Shown one piece after another: positions 27,301 through 39,618 of a stretch of 64,000 nt of DNA. The notes beneath the pieces are model-generated. The model did not search any database. It was not told the DNA's origin and saw only the letters and a program-made list of their open reading frames with translations. Source of the DNA: Mugil cephalus (Eukaryota; Chordata; Actinopteri; Mugiliformes; Mugilidae); contig NC_061789.1 of NCBI RefSeq assembly GCF_022458985.1, forward strand, positions 20,936,357-21,000,356. The letters run 5' to 3'. Made by a program: the position numbers and the translations under genes. Position 1 is the stretch's first letter. Each line of letters starts with the position of its first letter.

Positions 27301-30300
27301 CATCTTTTCATTGTGACCACTAAACAAAAATGTTTTATGCATCATTAACCACACTAATAACTAGCATTAATAGCGATCTTTTTTAGAAGGCAACTGTACT
27401 TCTAATCAGAGGCTTTTATGAGCACTTTTGCCACATTACTCTGAGGTTAAAACAGATTTTTAAGGCCTTGCCACAGAAGGAAGGTGGACTAAATGACTAA
27501 TCAACATTGGTATGATGACTCAACAGGAGCAGGGGTGGGGAGTGTAAGGGAATCAAGCCTTCCTTCCTGTCATGTTTTTTTCTGACACTACTAACACATG
27601 ATCCATTATTCTGTGGTTATCACTTCTTTTTCTTTATAAGTTCTTTTTCAACTTTCAGATATATCGAGTACAGTACTTGCAGCTGTGCCGCTCTGAGACC
27701 TCTGTGTGTTTAATTTGTGACAACAGTCCATTCATAAATACAGTTTACCAGCAGCCTCTGGGATTTCCCACAAAGCGGCTGCGAAATCTCTCCCAGAATG
27801 ACACAGCTACCTAGCCTACAAGCAACAACACAGAGGGGGGAAAAGAGCTCAACTTTTCTTGACACAGACTCTCGTGTTCAGCATGTCTCTTCTTGTTGCA
27901 AGGTGGAGAGGAAAAACAGAACAATTTACTTGGCCTTAATCTGTGTGTGCTAGAACTGCTAAGCCACAGTTTCACTCATTAGATTATGATCAATTTAGAC
28001 CTGGCTGGCAGCATAATTATTCTATTGCTGTTCAGAGAACCTGGCTCTATGTGGCAAAGTCACATTCACTTTTTAACAAACTATTGAGAAAACTAGCAAC
28101 AGATTTTTAACTGTCAATACTGTGGAGTTGTATTTACAATTCAGTGAGTCACACCACTCCCGCTTGGAGGAAGTATGACTGGGTAAACCCCTCCTTGCGC
28201 TATCAAACTGGAAGGGAAATGAACTTTTAAAAAGAACTGAGATATTATAGTCTTCCAAAGAAACCTAGACACATCACTTTTGCGTAGCAACCCTAAAATA
28301 AGCCATTAGTGCAGACCATCATTGTCTCATGTGGTAGGGAGAGATTGAGTGTGATTTACTCACACATGCTCAGACAAAAATAGATCTTGCATTTCCTCTG
28401 CGTGGGTTAAACCATGAGCGCTCAAAAGTATTCAGATGACCTGACAAATAGCACATGCTTATGCTCATGCAACAAAATTAGGGTGGCATGTGAACACGGT
28501 GGTGTAGTACTAAAAGTATCTGACAAAGACAAAAGGTGCTTTAATGCTTTGCTGCTGCAGTAAACCTACAAAATGTATAAAACAAGCACAGTACTGTAAT
28601 GTCATTGTAGAGTTTTTTTATTTATCAGTTTGCATGCAACCTGAGTTGAAATAACTGACTTGAAAAACACCCTTGTCTTGTTTGCCCCAGCGTACGGTGT
28701 GTGGATTCACCCTATCGCCTTGGCCACAGAGAGTGGAATATGACTCAGAGACAGACTGGACACATCCAATCAAAACACAACAACTGTCAGGACCCTTTGG
28801 GAATATGCGATGTACTTCATTTGACCTGCTTGTCGTCCCTATTAGGGGCAAAGGCAGCATCACTACAGCTTTCGGCTGAAAGACCTGCAAGGTCTTTCAA
28901 CTGAGCTTCCTAGAAAACAACAGTGGCATGAGTGTCATCAGCCTCAGAGTCTGTCAAAGCAGCACAGAGAAATCATATGGAAACAGAAACCACTGTTTCT
29001 CAAGAAAGGATCTGAGCAGATAATATAATAAACAAATATGATACAGATAAATCACAGTGCTCACATGAATGCATTCTGTTGTCAGTAGTAAAAAATTAAA
29101 TCAAAACGTGCACCGAAAGGGTTTATGTCCAAATAGGGAACTGGTCACATTCTGCTGTTTTATCATTTTCTCTTGATTTGAAGTACTAATTGTTTGGTCA
29201 TTACGGTCTGGCAGTACAGACACGTTTTTTTTTTTTTTTTTGAAAATGAAGAAATGGATCACTTGTTAGGAAGCCAGTGACGTTTGGTGGAAAATACCCA
29301 GAGCTCAGGAGTACATACGTAATGTGACCAAGAATTTCTGGATTGTGCATGGGATTGAAGTGTCAACTGGCTGCGCGTCAACGCGCCGTCGGGAAGCTGC
29401 GGCCTTAGTGAGGCTCCATATACAGACAGGGATGACTCATGTGCAGATAATCTTCCACATCGCCCCATCAGCGCAGTCAGGGAAGAACCCCAATCTCCAA
29501 GCGTGCCTCGGTCATGTCACAGAAGAGCGACCAGGCCTGCTGCGCCAACGGGGCACGGGCGATCCAACTTGTTGCCGTTTCGCTTTGCAAACACTATCAC
29601 AGCTCGGAAGTTGTGTAGCAGCTACAGTAGAGTGTCGCCAGTGAAGTGTCAACAAAGCGAGAGAGAGCGCGCTAGGTAGTGGGGCTGCAAGTCAGAACAT
29701 GCCACGGTAGGCCAAAGGCGGCGGTAGCCCGAGCAGGACCTAGCCACACTACACAGCCCTCTCAAAACAATGTGTACTCCCGACCATGGTAACGCTAGTA
29801 TGATTGTGTAACAGCACAGGCGGCCAACTTGTAATGTAAATTGACATCATCACCGCGCACTTTGTAAGTGACGCAGAGGAAGAACCTTGATTTTTTTTTT
29901 CCAATGAGTGCATTTTATGCGACAGAGCACAGCAATAATTACACAGCATGCAACAGAGCAGCCGACTAACGAAGGTGCGTGTGTCAGCGCCCTGGTTCCG
30001 CTTCAAAAAGAAATTAATCTCTACCGCGGGCAAACAGAAAAACAAGAAAAACAAAGAAAAGGCTATTTTATGGACGCGGGTTTGAAAAAAATATTTTAGC
30101 GCTAACACTGAAGCCAAAGCACGGCACTTAATAAATATATCAGGAGGCCGAATAACACAAACACCTGTGGTCCTAATGTTCTCCACTTAACAAAAAAAAA
30201 AAAAAAAAAAAAAAAAAAGAGAGAGAAACTTAGTTCCAGGCTGGCTGAGAATTACAGCTCGGCCAAAGTATCTCACTGTCGGGAAAACACAACAACACGG

Positions 30301-30646
30301 CAACTTCAACGAACCGACGCGAGTGTAGTGTTTTAAAATATTAACAATAAAATACTATTAGGGCTTAGCACACACCTCGACTAATAAGACCTCGTCAGAT
30401 ACCAGGATGTCTGAAGCTTTCGCGTGATACAAAGCAGGAAAGACATGCTGGCTAGCTTCCCCCCCTCCTCCTCTCTCTCCTCATACATGCAGCTTTCCAC
30501 CTGGCAAGGTTACGTTTCTAATACACAGCTAGCTAAACTTCTTTCACGCAAACTGCTCCTCGGTGTGTGAAATGTGTGCACAGTTTTAATTTGTGAGGGG
30601 GAAAAGAGTAGCAAGTAAGACACTCACCTCCTTTGGACAGAGACAT
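21342..30646 (-). CDS. map2k6: Dual-specificity MAP kinase kinase 6 (MKK6)
   Basis: Kinase that phosphorylates and activates p38 MAP kinases in stress and cytokine signalling. Coding exons on the minus strand: 30646-30628, 27266-27197, 25602-25554, 25459-25346, 25103-24984, 24881-24765, 24304-24253, 24143-24016, 23645-23568, 22023-21884, 21715-21670, 21419-21342. All have AG/GT borders and sum to 1011 nt, giving 336 aa. Features: basic docking region KKKNPGLKL near residues 8-16, glycine loop GRGAYG 62-67, catalytic Lys84, HRD at 179-181, DFG at 199-201, activation-loop Ser209 and Thr213 (human Ser207/Thr211), and APE at 223-225. The C-terminus VKVILDD resembles MAP2K6 more than MAP2K3. Exon 6 has a readable internal GTAGCAG, but the downstream GTATGT is needed to keep the family sequence ending in ITVA. 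Intron 1 is about 3.4 kb. Confidence 0.95.
23646..24015 (-). other. map2k6 intron 8
   Basis: Separates the exon ending at the activation segment (PYMA) from the exon starting with PERIN. A poly-A run on the plus strand (23648-23662) is the polypyrimidine tract of the acceptor. No other feature is seen. Confidence 0.8.
25603..27196 (-). other. map2k6 intron 2 with an interspersed repeat
   Basis: About 1.6 kb without exons. The part at about 25890-26085 (CAATTTCCAGTATTTGTGCTAAG, then GAGGAATCAATCTGTTCATC, then GCAAAATGTTGAG) resembles a repeat common in fish introns, recalled from general familiarity and not checked. Confidence 0.4.
29300..29760. promoter_or_regulatory. CpG-rich island in map2k6 intron 1
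   Basis: This stretch stands out from its AT-rich surroundings by many CG dinucleotides (for example CTGCGCGTCAACGCGCCGTCG near 29370) and no recognised protein. It lies about 1 kb inside map2k6 intron 1. Possible explanations are an alternative promoter or first exon, an intronic enhancer, or a GC-rich repeat. Open frames in it are unsupported. Confidence 0.35.
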
Positions 30647-31000
30647 TTCCCCTTTGCTTTGATGAGGGGGAAGGGAAGCACAAAGACTTTTGCCTTTTTT
30701 TACTCCCTCCCTCCCTGCATCTACCCTTCCACCCGCTCAGGATCGCTGGCTTGTTGTGCAAGATCCAGCAAAGACTAGAAGGAGGCGGTTGGTCTCCGTG
30801 CAGGTTCGGTGCTACAGCCACGGACTAAGCGTTCAAAGATCGACCAGCAGAAGAATGCACAACTTTAAATAAAGCTGTATTGTTCGTATTAGTTTGCCAA
30901 CAACAGACCCTGCACTGGGGTGGCCAAAGTCTGACAGCTGAAGGTTCCAACGACGTGATGACGTAGTTCCTGCCTCTCGCTAAGCATCATGGGACGTGTG
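30647..31000 (-). promoter_or_regulatory. map2k6 5' UTR and promoter region
   Basis: Sequence immediately upstream of the map2k6 ATG. A CRE-like core TGACGT lies at 30959-30964 within CGACGTGATGACGTAG. No TATA box is obvious, which would fit a broadly expressed kinase. The transcription start site cannot be placed exactly. Confidence 0.35.
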
Positions 31001-31345
31001 GTTTGGATTGTATGAGCGCTTTTTGGCGATCAAAGGAGGTTTTCTTCTTTTAGTTTTTTGTTGTTTTCAGTGGCGGGTGACAACCCAGCTCAGAGGTGCA
31101 TTACCGCCACCGACTGGATTGGAGTGTGGAACAGGAGATTAAACAAAATCCGATCGTTTATCGAAATTTGGCTCTTTTAAATATATCATCATGTTATCAT
31201 GTTTTGGCCGTTGTCTTTCCTGTTGGGTTTTGCTGTTTTATATGAAGTATAATTATGGTCTTTATGATAGATTCTCAGACATGTGATGCTATTTTCTTCT
31301 TTCCTATTTCACTTTCTTTCCAACCCTAACTTTTGTTTGTATATA

Positions 31346-31410
31346 GATAGATAGAATTAGATAGATAGATAGTATATATGTATATATATATACACTATAT
31401 ATATACTATG
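31346..31410. repeat. (GATA)n / (TA)n low-complexity repeat
   Basis: TAGATAGATAGAATTAGATAGATAGATAG runs into an alternating TATA tract. Confidence 0.85.
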
Positions 31411-31440
31411 TATATAGTCTATGTGATGGTCTGTGTTCTC

Positions 31441-31745
31441 ACACCTCACTGCTTGTTTAGCCAAGATATCTACCTGCTTATTCCTTTCAATGCTGACATG
31501 AGCGACACATAAAGGTAGGAAGCACATAGCTCTGTAATATGAGAAATATTTCATTTATCAGATCTGTTCTGACTGATGATCCCTCCACCAGATTTGATGC
31601 ATGAAAGTACAAAGAAACCATCAGAGTCAATCATGGTATTTGTTATCTTATTATCCTCAACCCATTGCAGGGTTAATATTATTGCCAAAAGTTCTGTGGA
31701 AAAAAAACAGACAAATGACCTACTGGATGTTTTTCCCCCCAGCAA
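31441..31745 (-). mobile_element. Non-LTR retrotransposon fragment with RNase H domain
   Basis: Two neighbouring minus-strand open pieces resemble the ribonuclease H domain found at the end of ORF2 in I/Nimb-type LINEs. The first has STELLAIILTLQWVEDN and the second has HVSIERNKQVDILAKQAV, a degenerate form of the H-G-I-x-G-N-E-x-A-D motif. A short gap and frame change separate them. The rest of the element is not found nearby. Confidence 0.65.
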
Positions 31746-31749
31746 CTGT

Positions 31750-32480
31750 TTTTAAAACTTACTTTTTATTAGTTTGTTTATTCTTTCCTTGCAGCACACT
31801 TGGAATGAACAGACATGTTTGCCTTTAGTCCATTAACATTAACAACCTCTGTACTCATTGCTTTAATCTACGGTACAGCCCATTTCAAATGAATGCAGTA
31901 CAGGTACACATGAAAGTAAGATAGTTATATCACAGTCAAACAGATGGCTCATGACTTAAATTGGCAACATAAGCAAAACATAAGAAAGAAAGATTGTAAA
32001 ATGCACACACCCACTTTGCTTTTAGTTTAGTCATCACAGACACATTATTATTTAATTCTCTTTTATTTTTTTCTTATTATTTTTGTTCTTTTCCTTTTTA
32101 CTCTCAAGAAAATCACAAACTAGTTTCTTCAAAAGCCAGATAAAATGCATGCGTAATAATTAAAAAAAGAAAATGCTAAAGGGCTGCCATTAGCCTACAG
32201 TCCCTGGAGTCTTGCAAGTCAACTACATTACACAAGGGAGCACTAATAACAGTATTGCACTTTGATTTACATGGAAATATCCAAGAATATAAACGCCACA
32301 ACTTAAAATTCTATATCTGACTGCATTAATATTACAGCTAAACATTTATAGTAGCTATGCAAACAGCATAACTCATCAAACAGATTTAATAAATTCAAGG
32401 GGAAACTGCCACTCTATAAAATACCTGAACAAACACAGTACACCGAAGTGCTTGTTTAGTATGCATGAAATACTGAAAAA
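31750..32480. other. Intergenic between map2k6 and btbd17
   Basis: AT-rich sequence with no exon recognised. map2k6 and btbd17 are both on the minus strand, so this is downstream of btbd17 and upstream of map2k6. Confidence 0.4.
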
Positions 32481-32486
32481 CCCACC

Positions 32487-32492
32487 TTTATT
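32487..32492 (-). terminator. Candidate btbd17 polyadenylation signal
   Basis: AATAAA on the minus strand, 231 nt past the btbd17 stop codon. Confidence 0.4.
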
Positions 32493-32722
32493 AACGTGAT
32501 AACCACAGATGGGCATGTTAATTATGAGTCCTTCGTTTTGCGAGCACCCCATCAATAAGCTAAATAATGGGAGGACAAAAAACAAACTAAACGATCTAAT
32601 AAATAATGGAGATGTAACAGACCTGATATCTACAGATGTGGTGTGATATGAGTGTACTTTGAAGAATGTGGATGTTAATGTGTGTGAATAACCGAAAGTG
32701 GGGCCGCAGTAAATTCCTGCCT

Positions 32723-35700
32723 TTACTTCCGTGCAACCAGGAGGGTATGGTAGAGAGGTTTAATTACAATGTGAAGATAGAGAGAGCTGTCTATGAGGTA
32801 CTCTGATGCACGGCGCTGCAGGTCAGCATCCACCAGGAAATCTCCCGTCTCTTCAGTACTTTGGTGGAAGTTGTAGACGTGGCGGACCACCACCTTTCCT
32901 TGTTGTCTTGCCATCACAATTACCGTCTTCTGGAAACTCACACCAGCAAACTCTGGGCTGGAAGTGGCGGGTGTTACAATAATGCGAGGTCGGCCTCCAT
33001 CTGTGCGTGTGGGCTGCATGGCACCCAGTTCAGTATAGGTTGACCTGGAGCTGAGTGGGAGCCAGCGGGGGGAGAAGAGGGCATTCCATGTAACTCTCTT
33101 ACTGGAGTCATGACCACTGGGCCCAAGCTGGGTCTGGAAGCTGAAACTGCGGTCATCACGGGTGGGGTTGTTGATGACCCAAGGGGATCCCCAGGAGGAG
33201 GACAGGTAGTTACGTGGAGTGAAAATACTGCAGTTGACATCAAAGTACTTGGCTAGTTGGATAGGCGAGGCGGAGTGAAATTGGAAAGCTAGATAGAGCA
33301 GATTGCGAATAGACTCATAATACTTCAGCATCAGAGGAGACTGCTTCTGGAGACGGAAGAGATGGTGAGGGGGGATCATGCCATATCGTACAGTCCTAAG
33401 GGCACTCTCCACTGTTGTACTGACGGGTTGGTTCTGGTTAATCCAGCCCTCCAGGGCCTCGTAGAGCTCCAGCTCACTCTGTAGAATGAGGTCAGAGCGC
33501 TGGAGCAAGGAGAGGAGCAGGTCTTCACTGATGGAGCTCCATTCTCCACTCTGCAGCACTGAAGACAGGTTCCAGGACAGGTACTGCAGACAACTGTCCT
33601 GCAGGGTCAGGTCCCCAATTTGTAGTGCATAGTTGTACCAACCAACCACGTGGCCTGTGGGTGATTCACTCGACAGATGTTGAGTCATATATTGGGTCAG
33701 ACCCTGCTGCAAGCCCCACACATGGTACTTGCTGGCCAGTCGATGCAGAGAAATAGCTTGATCTAGCCTCACTGAGATATCACCAGTGTATAGATACCTG
33801 CAAAAAACATTTTTGAAACAACAGTTAAAAGGAAACAATATTTCTGTGAGGCATACGATATTTTGAATCCCTTTTTCTCCTCACCTCTGAGTCACTGAAA
33901 AAAACCCACACTCTCTGATTTTAGACTCTGAGGCTCAAACAGCAGGTGTAATTTTAGACTATTTTACAAGTTAGAACATTTCATTTCTTCAAATTGAAAG
34001 AAAAGAGGCAAAATGATAAGTCAAGACCCATGTCAAAAAAGTGCACAGTGTCTTGAATGCTTTTCTTTGATTGCTTGATCTGTGGTATCCACAGTCCCCC
34101 TCACCTGACGAACTTGTCGAAGACGGCTGCGCAGTCGGGCGTCACCATTAAAACCACAACAGTGCTGTTGCGACTGAGCAGCAGTTCCTCAAACACGTCA
34201 CTCTGCAGGGTGAGAACCAGGCTGTGGGCCTGGATCACCTTCACCTCGTCTGTGTTGACGGTCTGAACACGGAGAGTGACATCACTGCCGTTACCCATGG
34301 CCAGCAGAGTCTCCATACGGTGCACCAAACCCATGGAGTGATTCAGCACCGTGGCACCATTGTCCAATGCTGCCTCCTGCTTCAGGGCAGCTGTGGAAAA
34401 ATAGTGCAAGATGGTGGATGCAATCATCATTATCTGTATGTAGGAGAAACTGTGTCTTGGAGTGGCTAGGATTATTTCACCACTGAATGTGCATAGTACC
34501 TCACATTTATTCTCTGTTTTCGTCACAGTAATTGGCAGGATACTACCAGATTTCACATCAAGAGCCGTGTGCATTTCTCCACAAATTAAATTACATCTGA
34601 CACTCTAACCCTTTAACTAAACCACAACTGATAGCATGTGCCATGGAAAAAGCAAACTTGCACATCCCTGCTCTCAATTAATGGAGAAAGAGGGCACCAA
34701 GCCAAGTGGCTGACTCAGAAACCTCATCCCAGGTGCACAGAAAAGAATCCTGAGCTTGCAGCGCCATTGCAGATGGCTGTTTCTATGAGTCCTCTTGAGC
34801 ATAAGCACAAGTGGCACATACTGGGGAATAACACATGAAAGACTCAGCACGACAAGTCGCTGTTTCCATTCTGTTCTGCCACAGCCATCAGTAGCCTTGT
34901 TGGCCTGTTACCGGGGGTTTAATGAGACACGGGGAGGGGGGTGGGCACACTTGGCTCCCTGATGCCTCACAGTGTTCATTTCTCCAACGCAAGTACCCCC
35001 ACTTCAAAGTAACCTTTTTCCAATTACACAGCTTGCACTCTGAGCCAGCTAATCATGTGAACGTGTGAGGGTGTGTAGTGACAAATCATTCTGTCACAGT
35101 GTACCCAGTTGAACAGAAATCAGCAAGGTCATTCTATTAGATGGAAACTGTACTTGATGCCCATTATATCATTTTTGTTTTAGATCACTTCTTCATTCAA
35201 GACATTCAATTCAAAGTAGACAAAAACCCCAGAATAAGAATGGAAATTGAAGAGATTTGTGGCTGAAAAGAGCTGAAAACATGAAATAAAACAACAACAT
35301 CAAAAAAAGTAGGATTAGATTAGTGAAGCATCACAAACACAAATCTGACCTCACAATAATGTGGTCAAAGTTAAATTTAAGTAGTAAGACTGTCTTTCCA
35401 TCAGCATTTGTACTGAGCTGTATTACTGGGCTGGCACAAAGCCAGACAGCAAATGGACTTGCCTGCCTTTCCCTGCACCCAGCAGACAAACAGATGAGGA
35501 CAGGATGGGTTGAATAGATAAATACCCATCCTTTGCCCTGAGGCTGGGCATGAGCCACACATTCATGCTGTGCCCTACTACCCATGTGTGGGGGAAGCTG
35601 GACTGAAATAGAACAATACATCTTTCCTTACAATGCAAGATGTAAAAAAAAAAAAAAAAAAAAAAGACGCAAAAGTAAGAAGACTCTTTAATGGTAAACA

Positions 35701-35825
35701 TTTAAACTACTAACCGCATGTTTTATCTTACCTCCACTAACTGTCACAGAGTAGAAGTGGATGAAGAGAAGGAGGGAGCCCACATAGACCCAGGCAGGAA
35801 TTTCTTTTTCAAATGAGCGTACCAT
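32723..35825 (-). CDS. btbd17: BTB/POZ domain-containing protein 17 (galectin-3-binding-like)
   Basis: BTB-BACK protein of uncertain function with a predicted signal peptide, so probably secreted or lumenal, unlike most BTB proteins. Coding exons: 35825-35732, 34390-34105, 33797-32723. Joined length is 1455 nt, 484 aa, close to the human length of about 478. The N-terminus has a hydrophobic run (WVYVGSLLLFIHFYSV, residues 12-27). The BTB fold begins near residue 65 (GNGSDVTLRV) and includes CAAVFDKFVRYLYTG across the exon 2/3 border. A BACK-like region follows, then a conserved C-terminal part with WVINNPTRDDRSFSFQTQLG and VSFQKTVIVMARQQGKVVVRH. N-glycosylation sequons N48HS and N65GS fit a secreted protein. 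The first exon is placed by its GTAAGA donor and the phase match to exon 2. Confidence 0.92.
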
Positions 35826-35987
35826 TTCTTCTCATTTATTCCTTGCTTTTCTTTCTTTGTCCTTTCCCCCGCTTTTGTTTTCCCGTGCCACTCGTATCCT
35901 GACCCTTCCTCTTCCAGCTGTGCCTTTGTCGTATGTGTGCAGAAAGGTGTGTTGCCCTGTGTGCTGCCTGGCTCCCTGTCCTGGACT

Positions 35988-35996
35988 CTTTATATA
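35988..35996 (-). promoter_or_regulatory. btbd17 TATA box
   Basis: TATATAAAG on the minus strand, about 163 nt upstream of the btbd17 start codon. This is a reasonable distance for a short 5' UTR in the same exon. Confidence 0.55.
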
Positions 35997-35999
35997 GGA

Positions 36000-37535
36000 C
36001 GCTGGCCTTTCCCTGGTGCATCTCACAACCCCACAGACTCCATTGATTGGTGGAATCTGGCAGGGGCGTTGCTATAGCGACAGCTTTGATTTTGAAAATC
36101 TCCCTTTTGGATGTTGCATGGCATTGATCTGTGGCATAACGCCAAACAAGGACTCATCTGAACATTTTTAGTTTAAAAGTCAGTGTAGGTTAGGCGCTAT
36201 TAAGAATCAATAATAACACAGTTTCACATTTTAATGGCACTCAAAGTACAGATCAGGTCAGTTGGTGACAGTTCAGTCAGTTTAATTACAGCACGTTGCC
36301 ACTGAGACTGCCCAAAGTAATTGAGATTTCAGTATGTGTGAACAGCTGCAGTTAATCATATTTCATACTTCCATTTGTAGTAGCCTACAGTTAAATGGTT
36401 TCTCTGGCGGTTTGCTGAACTATCATTTCACTGATCTTGGGTCTGATCATTTACTAGGCAGTTTTGGCTATAAAAGTTTGTCTATAAAACCTATGCTGTG
36501 ACGCATGATGCTTAAATGAATATATCTATTATAAATGTCAAATAGACCCTATTTGACAGTGAGTGTGGAGGGCTTAATATGTGTGTAACACAAATTCCAG
36601 CAGGATATGGAGATAATGGTCTGGCACTCGCAGGGAACATACTAACCTCCAAGCTATATTAATCAATATAAAATTCTATAATGACTAAGTGAGCTGAAAA
36701 GCCACATGACACAGAAGAGTCACACAGAAATGGCACACAGTAATTGGGAAGCAACTACTTTAATGAGACATTACAGCAATGGATAATGCCTCTAGCTAAG
36801 GCTGAGGGGTTCAAATAGATTACAGTTTACAGTAATATTTCCCATTTGAGCCTTAATTTACCCCTCACCAGCACTGAGCCGGCACTGAGATGGGTCAGTC
36901 AATATTGAGAGCCCAGTTAAAGTCTTCTTGAAAAGACAAACTAGGTATGGAGTGTAAAAATCAGGGCATCAGACTAGGCCATTAGTCCACTTGCGATATT
37001 TAAACTAACGTGCAGCGACATGATGAATGTGTTTGAAAAAATAGAAACCAATGTACCTGCTCTGATAAAGACAACGAGAAGCATCTCAGGGAACTGGGTT
37101 GTGTTGGAGACCCTTAAGACTGCCAGACTGCGGTTAAAAATGCAGGAGAAGAGATGCCCTGTGAGACCCAAACCTGAGCCACTGCTATGAATAACCTGAC
37201 GTGTTCTTAAAAGAGAGCAGCGCCGGTGAGGTGCCTGTTACAACAAACCGGAATACATAATGGATAAGGCATAGGACCATATATGGTATCATCTTTCAGC
37301 ATGCTTTCAGGCATGGATATGTATGGTTGAAAATAATAAGACTTGAGAGAAAATCCACATATCTTGTGGATACTGAATCCGGTACTCTCAGCAATTTAAT
37401 GGGATGTCACCTTTTAATAACAGGGTATGTGACTCTGATCAGAATCAAATTCTAATCAGGCTCCTGTGAAATGACTTTCTTCACTTGACGTGACTGATGA
37501 ATCCAAAATAAATCTCAGGCACTTCAAAGTTTTTG
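36000..37535. other. Intergenic between btbd17 and gprc5c (part 1)
   Basis: The two genes are divergent, so this region may hold regulatory sequence for both. No coding exon is recognised. The human neighbour GPR142 is not seen here. Confidence 0.4.
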
Positions 37536-37539
37536 TGTT

Positions 37540-37865
37540 GAATGCTACTACGGCCAAGAGCTATTGGCCACATAGAGCCAACGAAGCACCAATGGGGTCT
37601 CATTGTTCAAAGGAATTGCTCATGTGAGGACTACAAACACATTTCCAATGCATTAAATATGCCACAGAACACAGGAAACACAGTCATCAATAACTGGACA
37701 AAATATTGCTCAACAGTCAAAAACAGGATATCTCTCTGGAATTCATGAGAAGACACAAAGAAAGCTGCTACAGGAGGCTGTCAAGAAGCTGACAACAACA
37801 TTACAGGAGCTTTAGTTCTTTCTGGCAAGTTCTGGGTGCCACTGAGATGTGATTTCTGTGGACTA
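37540..37865 (+). mobile_element. Tc1-like transposase N-terminal fragment
   Basis: The plus strand encodes a degenerate paired-like helix-turn-helix: DYKHISNALNMPQNTGNTVINNWTKY, followed in another frame by KLLQEAVKKLTTTLQEL and FLASSGC. These correspond to DNA-binding and linker parts of a Tc1-family transposase. Frameshifts and stops are present and no DDE part follows. Confidence 0.65.
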
Positions 37866-39540
37866 CTGTATCTTTCCCTTCGTTCGTTCTGCCTGGGCTG
37901 TAGAGCAGGGTGGCACGACGCCACTTCTGATACGATTAATCTTTGTTTGATATTTTAATATCGCAATATCCCTCTGTTTTAACAAGGGTATTTGGGCTTT
38001 TATACCTACTGTATATATAGATCTACAGTGTATACCCAAAGCCTTCTTTGCGTGTTCATCTGAAAAGGACACATCCTTCCTCAAGGTCACATTGCTTCTT
38101 TGATTTAACTTTCAGTTAAGAGGATCACAATAGGACAGGGATGGATTGATAGATTGATAAAACAATGGGTTTGTGAGAGCACCATCGCTCCATCACACAA
38201 TAAACAATACGTTTAGTGCAGACTGAATGCCAAAGCCAGCATCAGCAAGGTGAACTGGATGACCTTACTCTTGTGCTGAACCCTGAGGGAATACACCAGT
38301 TAACTGGGTCTCCAAACTGCCACAGGCATGGCTTATAATACACACATGCAAACACATGCTTCTGTGCTTGTGTTAAACGCAGAGAATTAGAAAAAAAAAC
38401 AAAAACAGGTAGAACAAAGGATGAAGAATGAATAGGCAAAAATACAACATTCTGCCTCAAAATGATGTCATCCCATATGCAGAAACAAATGTAACCTACT
38501 GCATGTCAACACACAGTCAATAACAACAGAAATCAGTATACTGACTAATTTCATTTGGGAGAAAAAAAACAACATTCTGCTTTAGCTTTGGAAAATGATC
38601 TGCTGTATTTTGAATCACAATTTGTCACATCTACAGGTCATGTAAAACATAACACGGCAACATTCTAATCTGATATTTATTTCAGCAATTCAGCAAATTT
38701 TAGATTCTTTTCTCTAAACAGACATCACAGTGACAGTATTTTGTGCAGTATTTTGTGGGGCAATCACAATATATAAAATAAATGTAATATATATATAACA
38801 TATTAAGTGTAATCAACTAGAAAACAGGACTCTCCTGAAACAGTAGTTTCCACCAGGTGGCTCTCCTAACTAGGTCTCTGCTTTGATGACTGCCCTCAGT
38901 CAGCACATATTCCTGAAGTAAGACAGAAAAGGCAGCAGTGTGTTGATTCTTCATTCTTAAGGGTCGTCCAAATAGAGTTATCCTTAAACAGAAGTGCGGG
39001 GCACTTTTTCTCCTAAAAAGTAGATACCACGCAGTGAAAGTACAAAGTAGGCCAACTCAACTGACCATATCTACAGCAGCTGACCACATTATAACACCTT
39101 TAAAACCCAGTCACACAAACATACTAATCACCAAACCGTCATCAGCTCATCAGTCATCATCGTCTTTTTACATGTCAAACCTTCACACAGCTCTGCTGCA
39201 TCGCCTGCATGTGACTGTAACTGTCTGACCACAGAGGTGAGTGCTCCCTTTGTTTGCTAAGCTGCCCGAAACAAGTGGGGGGGGGACTAATCTCATGGAA
39301 TATGCAAAACTGCAAACAGCACAGAGGTTTCATAAAGGAGCAGGGAGGTTTTAGGTGAGTCGATAGAGAAAGGGCAATGTCTTCCACTTTTTTAGTCTGA
39401 TGCCACCGATAAGACTTTGTTAATATAACATGGTTGAATAACCAAGAAGTAGCGGATGGAGGAGTGATCCCGCCACCAGGAAAGAAAAAAAATAGTGGAT
39501 CAGACCAAGTGAACACTTGAACGTGTCGTAATTGGTGGAA
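37866..39540. other. Intergenic between btbd17 and gprc5c (part 2)
   Basis: No coding exon is recognised. A short run of seven to eight G at about 39278-39286 and AT-rich low-complexity sequence near 38770-38800 are the only notable features. Confidence 0.4.
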
Positions 39541-39618
39541 GGACACGGGTGTGGTTATCCTCACTGCCCACCCGAGTCACCTGTTGGAGCGGTGATCAGA
39601 GATACACTCATAGTTCAG
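39541..39618 (+). other. gprc5c 5' UTR exon (probable)
   Basis: Sequence ending TAGTTCAG at 39618 is followed by the strong donor GTAAGAA. It sits 820 bp before the acceptor (TTTTTGCAG, ending 40438) of the first coding exon. The left border is not defined. Confidence 0.4.

Noticed and set aside
29749-30186. 145-codon minus-strand open frame in map2k6 intron 1
   Set aside because: No recognisable domain; low-complexity poly-A context; lies in an intron of a well-defined gene.
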